IMG/VR virus record: IMGVR_UViG_3300034118_001268
Span: 1-56,286 of that record
Strand: one strand, 5' to 3'
DNA: 56,286 nucleotides
Source of the DNA: a virus
The notes under the pieces are model-generated. The model did not search any database. It was not told the DNA's origin and saw nothing but the letters and a program-made list of their open reading frames with translations. Each line of letters begins with the position of its first letter. Within the stretch, counting starts at the first letter, position 1. Below are positions 15,172 through 22,001 of this stretch, piece after piece. Made by a program: the position numbers and the translations under genes.

Positions 15172-15570
15172 TCAGATCTTTGTCAATGACACTGACACGA
15201 CTTGGAATGTCGACACACCTGGGACGGTCTTCCCAGTGTCCCAGATCTCAGACACGGCCGTCTCAGACAACCGCCTCTGGAGCAGGTCGAAGTTGTTGGT
15301 CCTCTTGATGTATTTGTAGAACTCATTCCAATCCTTCACCTGGGGAATGGTCTTAGTAACCACCGAGACTCTGTGAGTCTTACCTTGGGCGCCGGTGTCG
15401 GACTTGGGAAGCGTGTTGATAATATGCTCCTTAAGAGCCTTCTCCTCCTCTTCCAAGGCGTCAACGACCTTCTTCATCTCAAGACGACGGTCGCGGATCT
15501 TAAACAACATATCGGCGCATGCGCCCATTGACTTTGGGAATTTGTAGGCGGGTTCCTTAGTCACGTTCAT
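15172..15570 (-). CDS. Coiled-coil protein, first gene of the replication operon
   Basis: A 132-aa protein from ATG15570 directly behind the GCTGAGGAG ribosome binding site of promoter P3. Residues ~25-50 form a Glu/Lys-rich coiled coil (RRLEMKKVVDALEEEEKALKEH). The second half, IPQVKDWNEFYKYIKRTNNFDLLQRRLSETAVSEIW, looks like a compact helical domain found in many uncharacterised phage replication-region proteins. Function unknown. Confidence 0.75.
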   Translation of the reverse strand: MNVTKEPAYKFPKSMGACADMLFKIRDRRLEMKKVVDALEEEEKALKEHIINTLPKSDTGAQGKTHRVSVVTKTIPQVKDWNEFYKYIKRTNNFDLLQRRLSETAVSEIWDTGKTVPGVSTFQVVSVSLTKI

Positions 15571-15587
15571 TCTCCTCAGCAAGAGAG

Positions 15588-15619
15588 ATTATACTACCCA
15601 GCAGTCCTGACCTCGTACA
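15588..15619 (-). promoter_or_regulatory. Early promoter P3 (replication operon)
   Basis: Minus strand: TGTACG (15619-15614), 17 bases, TAGTAT (15596-15591), overlapping a perfect TATAAT (15593-15588, spacing 20). GCTGAGGAG follows nine bases after TATAAT. It drives the long operon from 15570 down to the SNF2 helicase. Confidence 0.75.
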
Positions 15620-15626
15620 TAGATAT

Positions 15627-15666
15627 TTTAGGGCGGGAAGGCATTTTAAGACCGACCCGCCCTAAA
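15627..15666 (-). terminator. Strong stem-loop after the DUF932 gene
   Basis: An 11-bp perfect stem, TTTAGGGCGGG (15627-15637) with CCCGCCCTAAA (15656-15666), lies three bases downstream of the DUF932 stop and just before promoter P3. The U-tract is poor, but the position between two transcription units makes it a likely terminator. Confidence 0.6.
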
Positions 15667-15669
15667 TTT

Positions 15670-16638
15670 CTACACGAGAGCCAGAGCTTTCCGAAGGGCA
15701 GCGGACTTGAAGGCGTCGCCACGGCCGAACAGAGCATTGTCCAGCTGGTGGCTAGGTGTCTTGCTCTTGGCGTGATGGTCGACATATTCCGTGATGCCGT
15801 TCACCAGACCCCAAAGAGTTCCATCGACGCCTTCCAATTCGGCGCCCATGGCAGTGCCGTCAACGAAGAGTTCACGGATCTTCTTGAAGGCGGTTGTGTT
15901 GGTCACTTCCTTGGCAGAGACCACATTATTCTCGACCAGAGCTTCGCCGATGAACTGCTCGGCTTCCTGAGTAGTGATCGGCTTGGAAGCCAGCCTCCGG
16001 GTTTCCAACATGAATTCGCGGAAAGATCCGGTGACAATGCCGAGTTGCTTCTTCATCGCCAAAGGATCAAAGGTTGTCCGGTGGGACATTGAGAAGGATT
16101 GGGTATTTTCCTTCAGAGCGATGGTCAGAGTGTTTTGGCAGACCACGCGTTCGGCAACAAACTTGGCCGTCGTCTTCATGCTGCCGTCGATGGCCGTGCA
16201 CAGAAGAAGGTGAGCCTTCACCCGGTCGTTGCCAATCACCACAGCGTCATCGGTCACACGGGCCAAAGCCCAAAAGCGGCGGCCGTCAAAAAGTGTGCCG
16301 GCAGTGTTCAGCTCATAACCATTACCGTTCGTCAGATCCCGGAAGAATTCCAGAACTTCACCGGGTTGGACGAGTTGAAATTTCTGACCAACAACTCCAA
16401 GAGGCTTCTTCGTGTCGGACCGGAAGATGACATGATGTTCGTCAAAGATCCGTTGGTTGTCGCCTTCTCCAAAGCGAACACGTGAGCGGCACGCAGTCCA
16501 TTCCATACCGGCTGCAATCTTCCACTCGTCAACTGACAGGCCGGGCTTCAGTTTTTGGCCAAGGCCGTGCCAAGGCTTTTCACCGACGTAAGCCATTTCG
16601 GTGAAGCCGTTATTCCTGATTGTGACAGCAGCAGTCAT
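15670..16638 (-). CDS. DUF932 / phage-plasmid-like protein TIGR03299
   Basis: A 322-aa member of the DUF932 family common in phages and plasmids: N-terminal TEMAYVGEKPWHGLGQKL, central RRFWALARV and VAERVVCQNTLTIAL, C-terminal TLWGLVNGITEYVDHH. The biochemical role of the family is not established; members are often highly expressed early. Here it stands alone between its own promoter (P4) and a strong stem-loop, which suggests independent, possibly high expression. Confidence 0.9.
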   Translation of the reverse strand: MTAAVTIRNNGFTEMAYVGEKPWHGLGQKLKPGLSVDEWKIAAGMEWTACRSRVRFGEGDNQRIFDEHHVIFRSDTKKPLGVVGQKFQLVQPGEVLEFFRDLTNGNGYELNTAGTLFDGRRFWALARVTDDAVVIGNDRVKAHLLLCTAIDGSMKTTAKFVAERVVCQNTLTIALKENTQSFSMSHRTTFDPLAMKKQLGIVTGSFREFMLETRRLASKPITTQEAEQFIGEALVENNVVSAKEVTNTTAFKKIRELFVDGTAMGAELEGVDGTLWGLVNGITEYVDHHAKSKTPSHQLDNALFGRGDAFKSAALRKALALV

Positions 16639-16684
16639 GAGAGTCTCTCCTCAGCTTTAGAGACGTGATTGTCTCTACTTGAGA

Positions 16685-16713
16685 ACCATACTCTCTGACG
16701 TCAGGATTGTAAA
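16685..16713 (-). promoter_or_regulatory. Early promoter P4 (DUF932 gene)
   Basis: Minus strand: TTTACA (16713-16708), 17 bases, TATGGT (16690-16685). The spacer carries the 10-bp palindrome CTGACGTCAG. The transcript leader holds an AGAGAC...GTCTCT hairpin before the GCTGAGGAG ribosome binding site. Confidence 0.8.
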
Positions 16714-16749
16714 CACCTATTTTAGGTCTTTTGCAAATTTTTTGCAAAT

Positions 16750-16890
16750 TTATGGGATGCAGAAATACGCCACTGCAAAACACGCGATAGCTAACACAAT
16801 GAAAAACCGCGAGTTGTTGCAACGCATGTCACGAGCTATCAGAAGAGATGCGGCCCCCATTAGCGACCACCAGAAGACAAAAAATGTCAT
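16750..16890 (-). CDS. Small membrane protein
   Basis: A 46-aa frame with two hydrophobic segments: MTFFVFWWSLMGAASLLIA and, after RDMRCNNSR, FFIVLAIACFAVAYF. GGAGGGAG precedes the ATG and the start overlaps the upstream stop as ATGA. It is the last gene of the P5 operon, ending just before promoter P4. A small inner-membrane protein, perhaps a superinfection or host-takeover factor, but function is unknown. Confidence 0.6.
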   Translation of the reverse strand: MTFFVFWWSLMGAASLLIARDMRCNNSRFFIVLAIACFAVAYFCIP

Positions 16891-17246
16891 GACAATCTCC
16901 CTCCAGGCTTTCTAAGAAGCGCCGAAGGTTGTGGTGGAACTTGAGGCTCCTCTTTGGTGGCGGCGTCGTATGCGTCAAAACATCGTTGGGCCCATTGATC
17001 GTTTGTCCCAGCTTTTTGGTCCCCTTCCACTGTTCGCTTGGTTCTGTGCTGAATTGCGTAAGACTTAAATTGCTCTCCAGCCTTGTGCAACATCCGAGCC
17101 GCCGAGTCTCTGGAATTTTTCAATTCAAGGTTCTCGGCTTTGAGAGCATCGCGTTCAACGAGAAGACTTGTGAGGGCTGTTGCAACCGGCCACATTTGCA
17201 TGATGCGGCACGCTTCGATCAACTTTTCGACATCTTCCTTTTTCAT
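16887..17246 (-). CDS. Hypothetical coiled-coil protein
   Basis: A 119-aa protein from ATG17246, which has GAGGA five bases upstream and follows the preceding stop by one base. Residues ~20-55 form a coiled coil (LLVERDALKAENLELKNSRDSA). The C-terminal part QWAQRCFDAYDAATKEEP is helical and ends in a Pro-rich tail. It resembles the two upstream products in having a coiled-coil ENxxLK segment. Function unknown. Confidence 0.65.
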   Translation of the reverse strand: MKKEDVEKLIEACRIMQMWPVATALTSLLVERDALKAENLELKNSRDSAARMLHKAGEQFKSYAIQHRTKRTVEGDQKAGTNDQWAQRCFDAYDAATKEEPQVPPQPSALLRKPGGRLS

Positions 17247-17247
17247 A

Positions 17248-17631
17248 TCAATCCTCATGCGTTTCATAAATTGGGTGACGGGTTTTGACAACCTTAAGGT
17301 GTGAAGCGTCTCCACGTGTCCAGTGCGCTTCCTCCTCCTTGGTAAACGGTCCGGCTTCCACTTGCCAAGGGTGTTCCTCGTCAACCACCCAAAATTGCTC
17401 GATGTGTTGCCTTTCGACCTTGCTCGAAGCGTTCTCCATTCGCAGCCTCCTGTTTTCAGCCATCAAATTTTGCAACTCATCGGCTGCGATAAACGGGGCG
17501 CGGTCATGCGTGCGCATGACATTTTTCCACCCAGAATGCTCTTCGCGCGTCCAATTTGGCGTGTTTCGAAGCTGCTTCACAAGTTCGTGCAACCTCTTAT
17601 CACGGCTCTCTATATCATCGTCTTCAGGCAT
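17248..17631 (-). CDS. Hypothetical coiled-coil protein
   Basis: A 127-aa acidic protein, MPEDDDIESRDKRLHELVKQ at the start, with a central ELQNLMAENRRLRMENASSK coiled coil and a C-terminal segment WVVDEEHPWQVEAGPFTKEEE typical of small uncharacterised phage proteins. It lies within the P5 operon. No family assigned. Confidence 0.65.
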   Translation of the reverse strand: MPEDDDIESRDKRLHELVKQLRNTPNWTREEHSGWKNVMRTHDRAPFIAADELQNLMAENRRLRMENASSKVERQHIEQFWVVDEEHPWQVEAGPFTKEEEAHWTRGDASHLKVVKTRHPIYETHED

Positions 17632-17649
17632 CTTCCTTCTCCTCTCGCG

Positions 17650-17958
17650 TTATGGTTTCCCTGCTGCGGCCTTCAATACGTCGTCCGCTATTGTCTTTGC
17701 GTTGGACCACGCTTTTGCCACAAACGCCATCTCGGCCGAAACTTGAGTCACAGCATCAGCCACCGCCAATGCCGTCTGAGCTGCACGTGTCGCTTCGGCC
17801 GCCAACTCTTTTGCCTTCAACGCATTTGCGTTTGCCGTTGCAAGCCCTTCGTTCACGACCAATACGGCTCCCACCAATGTCTTTAGATCTGGAGCCGACG
17901 TCACGTTTGCGGCCGCTTCGGCTGCCATCCTCAGATCTTCTCTAAGTCTGGGGTTCAT
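17650..17958 (-). CDS. Alanine-rich helical protein
   Basis: A 102-aa protein from ATG17958 (ATGA overlap with the preceding stop). Composition is dominated by Ala with regularly spaced Leu/Val (NANALKAKELAAEATRAAQT), consistent with a continuous amphipathic helix or coiled coil. No domain recognised. It belongs to the P5 operon of small genes. Confidence 0.65.
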   Translation of the reverse strand: MNPRLREDLRMAAEAAANVTSAPDLKTLVGAVLVVNEGLATANANALKAKELAAEATRAAQTALAVADAVTQVSAEMAFVAKAWSNAKTIADDVLKAAAGKP

Positions 17959-18383
17959 AGTTTTTCTCCAACAGCGTCGCGCGCATCCATAATGGATTTC
18001 CAACAGCACCAGACATCGTATTTGGCTCCGGCGCCGTAATGTTCCAACGCGTCTGCATACAACGCAGTGTGTGGAAGATGGGCATCCGGTCCTATGATGC
18101 TGGCCAGATGGTTTCCCCCGATCATTACAGATCGCAACGCCGCCTTCAGTTGTGCGTTCTCATTCTTCAACGCATTCTCGCGTTCCGTGGTCGGCACGTC
18201 GCTGACGAAAGCTTCTTTGACTAGGTCGTATTCACTGTCCAGGCCAGAAACATACTTACCTTTGACGTTCCATGTGAATAGTTGCGTCACAAAGAAATGG
18301 CCATCGTTGGTATTGGAGATGTCCAATGGTCCAACAACTTCGCCATCTCGCCTCCAATAGTATTTGCCTGCTTCAATTCTCAT
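17955..18383 (-). CDS. Hypothetical protein with coiled-coil segment
   Basis: A 142-aa protein from ATG18383, which overlaps the HTH gene's stop (ATGA) and has GGGAGGG upstream. The N-terminus MRIEAGKYYWRRDGEVVGPL with following strands resembles a small GYF-like or SH3-like beta fold; the middle has an ERENALKNENAQLKAALRSV coiled coil; the C-terminus KYDVWCCWKSIMDARDAVGE is helical. Function unknown. Confidence 0.65.
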   Translation of the reverse strand: MRIEAGKYYWRRDGEVVGPLDISNTNDGHFFVTQLFTWNVKGKYVSGLDSEYDLVKEAFVSDVPTTERENALKNENAQLKAALRSVMIGGNHLASIIGPDAHLPHTALYADALEHYGAGAKYDVWCCWKSIMDARDAVGEKL

Positions 18384-18664
18384 TTTTCTACCCTCCCCTG
18401 CCCTTTGCGCACTGTTCCCACCAACCACGAAATGGCCTCAGCCAGATCAGCGGCCTTCTTGGCTTTTGCCTCTTCGGAAATCTCGGCATTCTTTGGATTG
18501 CCTCTGATGTTCCAATTGCCCAATACGGCTCGGCTGACTGACGCCTGAGACACGTTGAACTGTCTGGCAAGAGTATGTTGTGAGACATTGCCAGCAGCGT
18601 AGGCTTTGCGAATGTCTCGGGCCATCTCAAGAGTGATCGTCACTCGCTTTTTAGGTCTGATCAT
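18380..18664 (-). CDS. Helix-turn-helix DNA-binding protein
   Basis: A 94-aa protein. After MIRPKKRVTITLEMARDIRK comes AAGNVSQHTLARQFNVSQASVSRAVLGN, a clear helix-turn-helix of the homeodomain-like / HNH-associated type (turn at FNVS, recognition helix QASVSRAV). The C-terminal half is Ala/Lys-rich helix. It could bind the dyads found in the early promoters, but no site can be assigned from sequence. P5 operon. Confidence 0.75.
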   Translation of the reverse strand: MIRPKKRVTITLEMARDIRKAYAAGNVSQHTLARQFNVSQASVSRAVLGNWNIRGNPKNAEISEEAKAKKAADLAEAISWLVGTVRKGQGRVEK

Positions 18665-18667
18665 CGG

Positions 18668-19036
18668 TCAGACTCCCAAATTCTTGAGCTTACGATTTGC
18701 GGCAATGACCCGGCGCTGGGCATTGCCCAATTCTGCGCGCCAGAAATCGTAGCCGGCAAACTTGTTATCAACGCGGATGTCTTTGCTGTGATAGGAGGCG
18801 CGACCAGAAATGGCGCGGTAGATGTCCCTGTTTGCCACTTCGGCCCATGTCTTGCCGGCCTTCCTTGCCCGGTTCAGAGTGCCCATGATTTTGAGGCACG
18901 CATTCCGAGCGGCTACGGCAGCAACGTATTCGTTGAGCGCGTTGGAGACTTCGATCTCCTCGGCGGTGGGCAGTGGCCCGGTGTGGGGCGGCAGAGCGAA
19001 GTATTCAGCATCGGCTTGCCATTCAGTGCGGATCAT
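18668..19036 (-). CDS. Hypothetical protein, first gene of the P5 operon
   Basis: A 122-aa protein from ATG19036, behind GCTGAGGAG. Mostly helical (ALNEYVAAVAARNACLKIMGTLNRA), with a GYDFWRAELGNAQRRVIAANRKL C-terminus. No family recognised; function unknown. Confidence 0.7.
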   Translation of the reverse strand: MIRTEWQADAEYFALPPHTGPLPTAEEIEVSNALNEYVAAVAARNACLKIMGTLNRARKAGKTWAEVANRDIYRAISGRASYHSKDIRVDNKFAGYDFWRAELGNAQRRVIAANRKLKNLGV

Positions 19037-19061
19037 GTCTGTTCTCCTCAGCAACAAGAGA

Positions 19062-19090
19062 ACTATACAGTTGATGAGCCGGGTTGTAAA
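19062..19090 (-). promoter_or_regulatory. Early promoter P5
   Basis: Minus strand: TTTACA (19090-19085), 17 bases, TATAGT (19067-19062), then GCTGAGGAG. The -35 lies in the loop of a 9-bp stem-loop (19076-19112). Confidence 0.85.
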
Positions 19091-19112
19091 CAATTATTTT
19101 TGCACCCGGCTC
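19076..19112 (-). terminator. Stem-loop after the RTX gene, overlapping promoter P5
   Basis: GAGCCGGGT (19076-19084) pairs perfectly with ACCCGGCTC (19104-19112) around a 19-base loop that contains the P5 -35. It is 11 bases after the RTX stop. Likely ends RTX transcription; may also couple termination and initiation. Confidence 0.5.
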
Positions 19113-19123
19113 ACTTTTTCAGA

Positions 19124-20242
19124 TTACAGCACCAGGAATGGGGCCTCAGCTGTCGTCAAACCGATGAAGAAATAGCTCTCGGATCCGGCGCGAGACGCCA
19201 AGAGTCCAGCTTCGCCATCGAGGCTTGTATTGGAGAAGACGACGTTGTCCACATACGAAGGATCCCAGTCGTCGATCCCCACTTGGAAGTCCGTGACCTT
19301 GATCGTTCCAGTGCCTGTGCCGTCTTTCCCAAAGACGTCGGCGCCAGAACCACCAGTGAGTCTTTGGCCACCAACTCCCCTGATCACGTCAGCGCCGCCT
19401 CCGCCATTGATGTTGATCAAGCCGGAAGTGTTGCCATTGATCACGTCGCTGAAATTGGTGGCAATGAGACCTTCGATGGCAGTGAAGGCAATTCCGCTGC
19501 TTGTCAGAACGATTTGTGGAGATTGCGAAGATTGAATGATCAGACCTTCACCCCAACCAGACATATCCAACACGTCAGTTCCGGCGCCGCCGTTGATGGT
19601 GTCGAAACCCTGGCTCATGACAAACAAGTCGTTGCCATTTTCACCCAAAATGTTGTCGTTGCCTGTGCCACCATTCAGTGTGTCATCACCGGCGCCACCA
19701 TATAGCGCGTCATTCCCAGCATCACCATTCACGGCGTCGTTACCGTTCTGGCCTTGGACGTTGTCATTGCCATCGCCACCGTGAAGTGCGTCATTTCCGT
19801 CGGCGCCTGTGATAATGTCATTGCCCGCCATGCCATACATTAGATCGGCGCCAAAATTGCCAATCATGCGGTTGTCCAAGCCATTCCCTGTGCCAGTAAA
19901 GCCAGAGAACGAGTTGCCGTTCGTCAGGCCTTCGACGTTATCTTGCAGAAGATAGTAGTTTGTGTTTGTGACACGGACGGTATCAATTCCCTCATTGGCG
20001 TGTTCAATCACTTGATCGAGGAAATTGTCGATGTTGTAGTAATCATCACCGGTTCCGCCATACATCACGTCGTAGCCGCTGTTCCCGTTCAACACGTCAT
20101 TGCCGGAACCGCCATACAAATAGTCGTCACCCAGGCCACCTTGCAGCGTGTCGTGACCGTTTTCACCATACAGGAAATCAGCGTGCATGGTTCCTTGCAG
20201 CCAGTTATTGCCGCCGTTTCCAAAAAGAATACTTCCGCTCAT
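19124..20242 (-). CDS. RTX-repeat (hemolysin-type calcium-binding) protein
   Basis: A 372-aa protein from ATG20242 (MSGSILFGNGGNN), with GGAGGA upstream. Two blocks of glycine/aspartate nonapeptides (G-G-x-G-x-D-x-L-x; for example GGLGDDYLYGGSGNDVLNG and GGAGDDTLNGGTGNDNILG) form calcium-binding parallel beta rolls, separated by a VIEHANEGIDTVRV linker typical of bacterial secreted RTX proteins. No signal peptide; the C-terminal ~100 residues could hold a type I secretion signal. Such proteins are usual in alphaproteobacteria but not in phage replication regions. It is bounded by a terminator-like hairpin upstream and a stem-loop downstream, like a moron gene. Surface adhesin or exclusion function is conceivable but unproven. 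Confidence 0.85.
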   Translation of the reverse strand: MSGSILFGNGGNNWLQGTMHADFLYGENGHDTLQGGLGDDYLYGGSGNDVLNGNSGYDVMYGGTGDDYYNIDNFLDQVIEHANEGIDTVRVTNTNYYLLQDNVEGLTNGNSFSGFTGTGNGLDNRMIGNFGADLMYGMAGNDIITGADGNDALHGGDGNDNVQGQNGNDAVNGDAGNDALYGGAGDDTLNGGTGNDNILGENGNDLFVMSQGFDTINGGAGTDVLDMSGWGEGLIIQSSQSPQIVLTSSGIAFTAIEGLIATNFSDVINGNTSGLININGGGGADVIRGVGGQRLTGGSGADVFGKDGTGTGTIKVTDFQVGIDDWDPSYVDNVVFSNTSLDGEAGLLASRAGSESYFFIGLTTAEAPFLVL

Positions 20243-20281
20243 GATAGATGGTCCTCCGAAGGTTAAACCGTTGTCACGGCC

Positions 20282-20327
20282 GACCACATCTGGTCGTTCT
20301 AGGGTCGGCGACAAAGCACAGACCCTA
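20282..20327 (-). other. Dyad-rich leader upstream of the RTX gene
   Basis: Two inverted repeats lie in this gap: TAGGGTC (20300-20306) with GACCCTA (20321-20327), and GACCA (20282-20286) with TGGTC (20291-20295). No copy of the early promoter consensus is present, so the RTX gene is probably controlled differently from its neighbours. Confidence 0.45.
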
Positions 20328-20355
20328 AAAGGACCAGACCCAACTAGTGGGTCTG
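20327..20355 (-). terminator. Rho-independent-type terminator after the endonuclease V-like gene
   Basis: On the minus strand CAGACCCA (20355-20348), five-base loop, TGGGTCTG (20342-20335), then GTCCTTTT. The 8-bp stem includes the stop codon of the upstream gene. It should separate that gene from the RTX gene. Confidence 0.6.
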
Positions 20356-20760
20356 TTGTGATGGCCACCAATACGGCAAGTCTGGACTTTCAGACCACCC
20401 GAACCTGCCGTAATACTCATCGTCCTTGCGAAGAAGGTTGCTGCGGTGCGATGCGTGCAAATCACGATTACCATACCACCACGGCATCACGATTTCTTCA
20501 GTTGGCATGATCAGGTTCATCGAGTTGTTATATCCTCGCTGAACCCATTCGATGATCATGGTATCGTGGTATTTTTCAAGGGCTGGTTCATATCCAGCCC
20601 ACATCAGAACAGCCGGATGGTTTCGCCATCCATTTGTCTTTTGCCGCCCGCGGAGAACGTTGATGATTTGCAGAGCCTCGACCCTCTGCTTCCCCAGCCT
20701 TCTATAGTCCAGCACTTCGGCTGAAGCTGTGAAGCTGGCAAAAGGTAGGAAGGTTTGCAT
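20344..20760 (-). CDS. Endonuclease V-like / MSMEG_6728-family protein
   Basis: A 138-aa protein of the family seen in many bacteria and phages with start MQTFLPFASFTASAEVLDYR, the RLGKQRVEALQI helix, and WRNHPAVLMWAGYEPALEKYH. This group is related to the pyrimidine dimer glycosylase/endonuclease V fold (Pyr_excise). Activity in this subgroup is not established, so a DNA repair or base-specific role is suggestive only. It follows the coiled-coil protein by four bases. Confidence 0.7.
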   Translation of the reverse strand: MQTFLPFASFTASAEVLDYRRLGKQRVEALQIINVLRGRQKTNGWRNHPAVLMWAGYEPALEKYHDTMIIEWVQRGYNNSMNLIMPTEEIVMPWWYGNRDLHASHRSNLLRKDDEYYGRFGWSESPDLPYWWPSQQTH

Positions 20761-20764
20761 ACCG

Positions 20765-21163
20765 TCACCGCGACTCAGCAGCTTCGGTCAAAACAATATG
20801 ATGATCCAGGTCGGGCATTTCAAGAGCATCGGGCTCCTCAATGCAAAGATCATCAAAACTCAGATTTCGCCACCCGTCGATGAATTCTTCGGTAACTTGA
20901 CCTGCGTCGCTTTCCTGCCAAAGTTCCGACTTGTCGGCCGCCTCATCTTCAAGGCGTCCTACCACATCATAGAGAAACTCCTGAGTCTCAGCAAGAGCCT
21001 CGTTATATTTCACCTCGTTGGCCTGGACGTGAAGGCTGAACAATTTCGACATTTCCTCATTAAATGTCTCGATGCCCTTGGAAAGGGCTGCGCCCGCCAA
21101 CTCTAAACTGGCGGCTAGTTCTTCACGGCGTTTGATCTCCGCCTTTGTCAGTTTGAAAGCCAT
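20765..21163 (-). CDS. Acidic coiled-coil protein
   Basis: A 132-aa protein with a helical N-terminal half (KLTKAEIKRREELAASLELA...) and a strongly acidic C-terminal half (DDLCIEEPDALEMPDLDHH). A perfect AGGAG lies nine bases before the ATG. No family recognised. It lies between the tRNA and the endonuclease V-like gene. Confidence 0.65.
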   Translation of the reverse strand: MAFKLTKAEIKRREELAASLELAGAALSKGIETFNEEMSKLFSLHVQANEVKYNEALAETQEFLYDVVGRLEDEAADKSELWQESDAGQVTEEFIDGWRNLSFDDLCIEEPDALEMPDLDHHIVLTEAAESR

Positions 21164-21254
21164 GAGCCATATCTCCTCTTTTCTGGCTGTTGGAAAATCG
21201 ACATTAACACGATCTCGACAGCTTAGATACTTCTAATGCTGCCGAGTTTAAGAT

Positions 21255-21331
21255 TGGCGCGCCCTGGTGGACTCGAACCACCGACCCACAGCTTAGAAGG
21301 CTGTTGCTCTATCCAACTGAGCTAAGGGCGC
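21255..21331 (-). tRNA. tRNA-Arg(UCU), CCA end encoded
   Basis: A full cloverleaf is visible on the minus strand: acceptor GCGCCCT/AGGGCGC, D arm GCTC-AGTTGGAT-AGAGC, anticodon stem ACAGC/GCTGT with loop CTTCTAA (anticodon TCT), T arm GGTGG-TTCGAGT-CCACC, discriminator G and an encoded CCA (21257-21255). It reads AGA, a codon that is frequent in these phage genes but usually rare in GC-rich alphaproteobacteria. The first 10 bases overlap the 3' end of a short gene, so it is probably cut from an operon transcript. Confidence 0.95.
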
Positions 21332-21477
21332 CCTAACTCTTGCCACTCGATGACGAAGTCAGCCTTCGTCTCGCGTTCAACTTCGATCCAGCGCCGAAGT
21401 TCATCTTCCGACACTTGATCCCAGTTGGCTTGCCACCCGTGGGCTTTAAGCCAACTGACCATCTCATTCCGCGTCAT
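21322..21477 (-). CDS. Small Trp-rich protein overlapping the tRNA
   Basis: A 51-aa frame, MTRNEMVSWLKAHGWQANWD then SEDELRRWIEVERETKADF, with four Trp. It starts at ATG21477 right after the preceding stop (TAATATG) and its final codons lie inside the tRNA-Arg 5' end. The sequence looks like a compact three-helix domain. Moderately likely to be real because of the tight spacing. Confidence 0.5.
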   Translation of the reverse strand: MTRNEMVSWLKAHGWQANWDQVSEDELRRWIEVERETKADFVIEWQELGRP

Positions 21478-21478
21478 A

Positions 21479-21907
21479 TTACGCGGCCACCGACTTGGCA
21501 ATGAGACCCTTGCGAACCATCATGGAGCGGTTCCAAGCAGGGTAATACTTCTTGGAGTCGTCCATGTTGAACTGGACCTTGACGTCATCCCAGATCTCGG
21601 CATTGGTCTTGCCAGCAGAGATCAAAGATTGGATCGTGCCAGACACGGAAGCCTTGCGATCGGCCTTTGCGGCAGACTTGGCAGGCTTGGCAGGCTTGGC
21701 AGCATTCTTCGCAGCCGCGGCCTTGGCGGTGGCAACGATCGCGAGGACGCGCTTGATGCCGGTCGGACGATCGGTAAACTTCTTGATCGTGCCAATGCCA
21801 AGCTTTTGGGCAAGGACGTTATAGACAGAGGCCAGTTCGGCGCCGCTCATCAGCTCGATCTGGGCTTCGGTCAGATTTTCAATCTGTTGGTTGGTGAAGG
21901 TACGCAT
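21479..21907 (-). CDS. Lys/Ala-linker protein with C-terminal phage domain (paralogue 3)
   Basis: A 142-aa protein. The N-terminal helical domain (NQQIENLTEAQIELMSGAEL... YNVLAQKLGI) resembles small proteins of phage replication regions. A KNAAKPAKPAKSAAKADRK linker follows, then the ~50-residue domain shared with 5822-6625 and 6885-7367 (KASVSGTIQSLISAGKTNAE ... YYPAWNRSMMVRKGLI). The basic linker suggests DNA or RNA contact. It is the first gene behind promoter P6. Confidence 0.75.
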   Translation of the reverse strand: MRTFTNQQIENLTEAQIELMSGAELASVYNVLAQKLGIGTIKKFTDRPTGIKRVLAIVATAKAAAAKNAAKPAKPAKSAAKADRKASVSGTIQSLISAGKTNAEIWDDVKVQFNMDDSKKYYPAWNRSMMVRKGLIAKSVAA

Positions 21908-21943
21908 CTTTCAATCTCCTCAGCAGGGGTTGTTGATGAAATG

Positions 21944-21972
21944 ATGATACCAAACTCCTAGGAGCATGTAAA
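21944..21972 (-). promoter_or_regulatory. Early promoter P6
   Basis: Minus strand: TTTACA (21972-21967), 17 bases, TATCAT (21949-21944), then GCTGAGGAG. The spacer contains the 10-bp palindrome CTCCTAGGAG. Upstream of the -35 is an A/T-rich GAAAATAGTTG element. Confidence 0.8.
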
Positions 21973-22001
21973 CAACTATTTTCAATTTTTTGAAAAAAAT
22001 T

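Noticed and set aside
19600-19830. Short periodic repeats that could look like a CRISPR array
   Set aside because: The periodicity comes from the RTX nonapeptide codons of a coding region. Units are imperfect, contiguous and without spacers.
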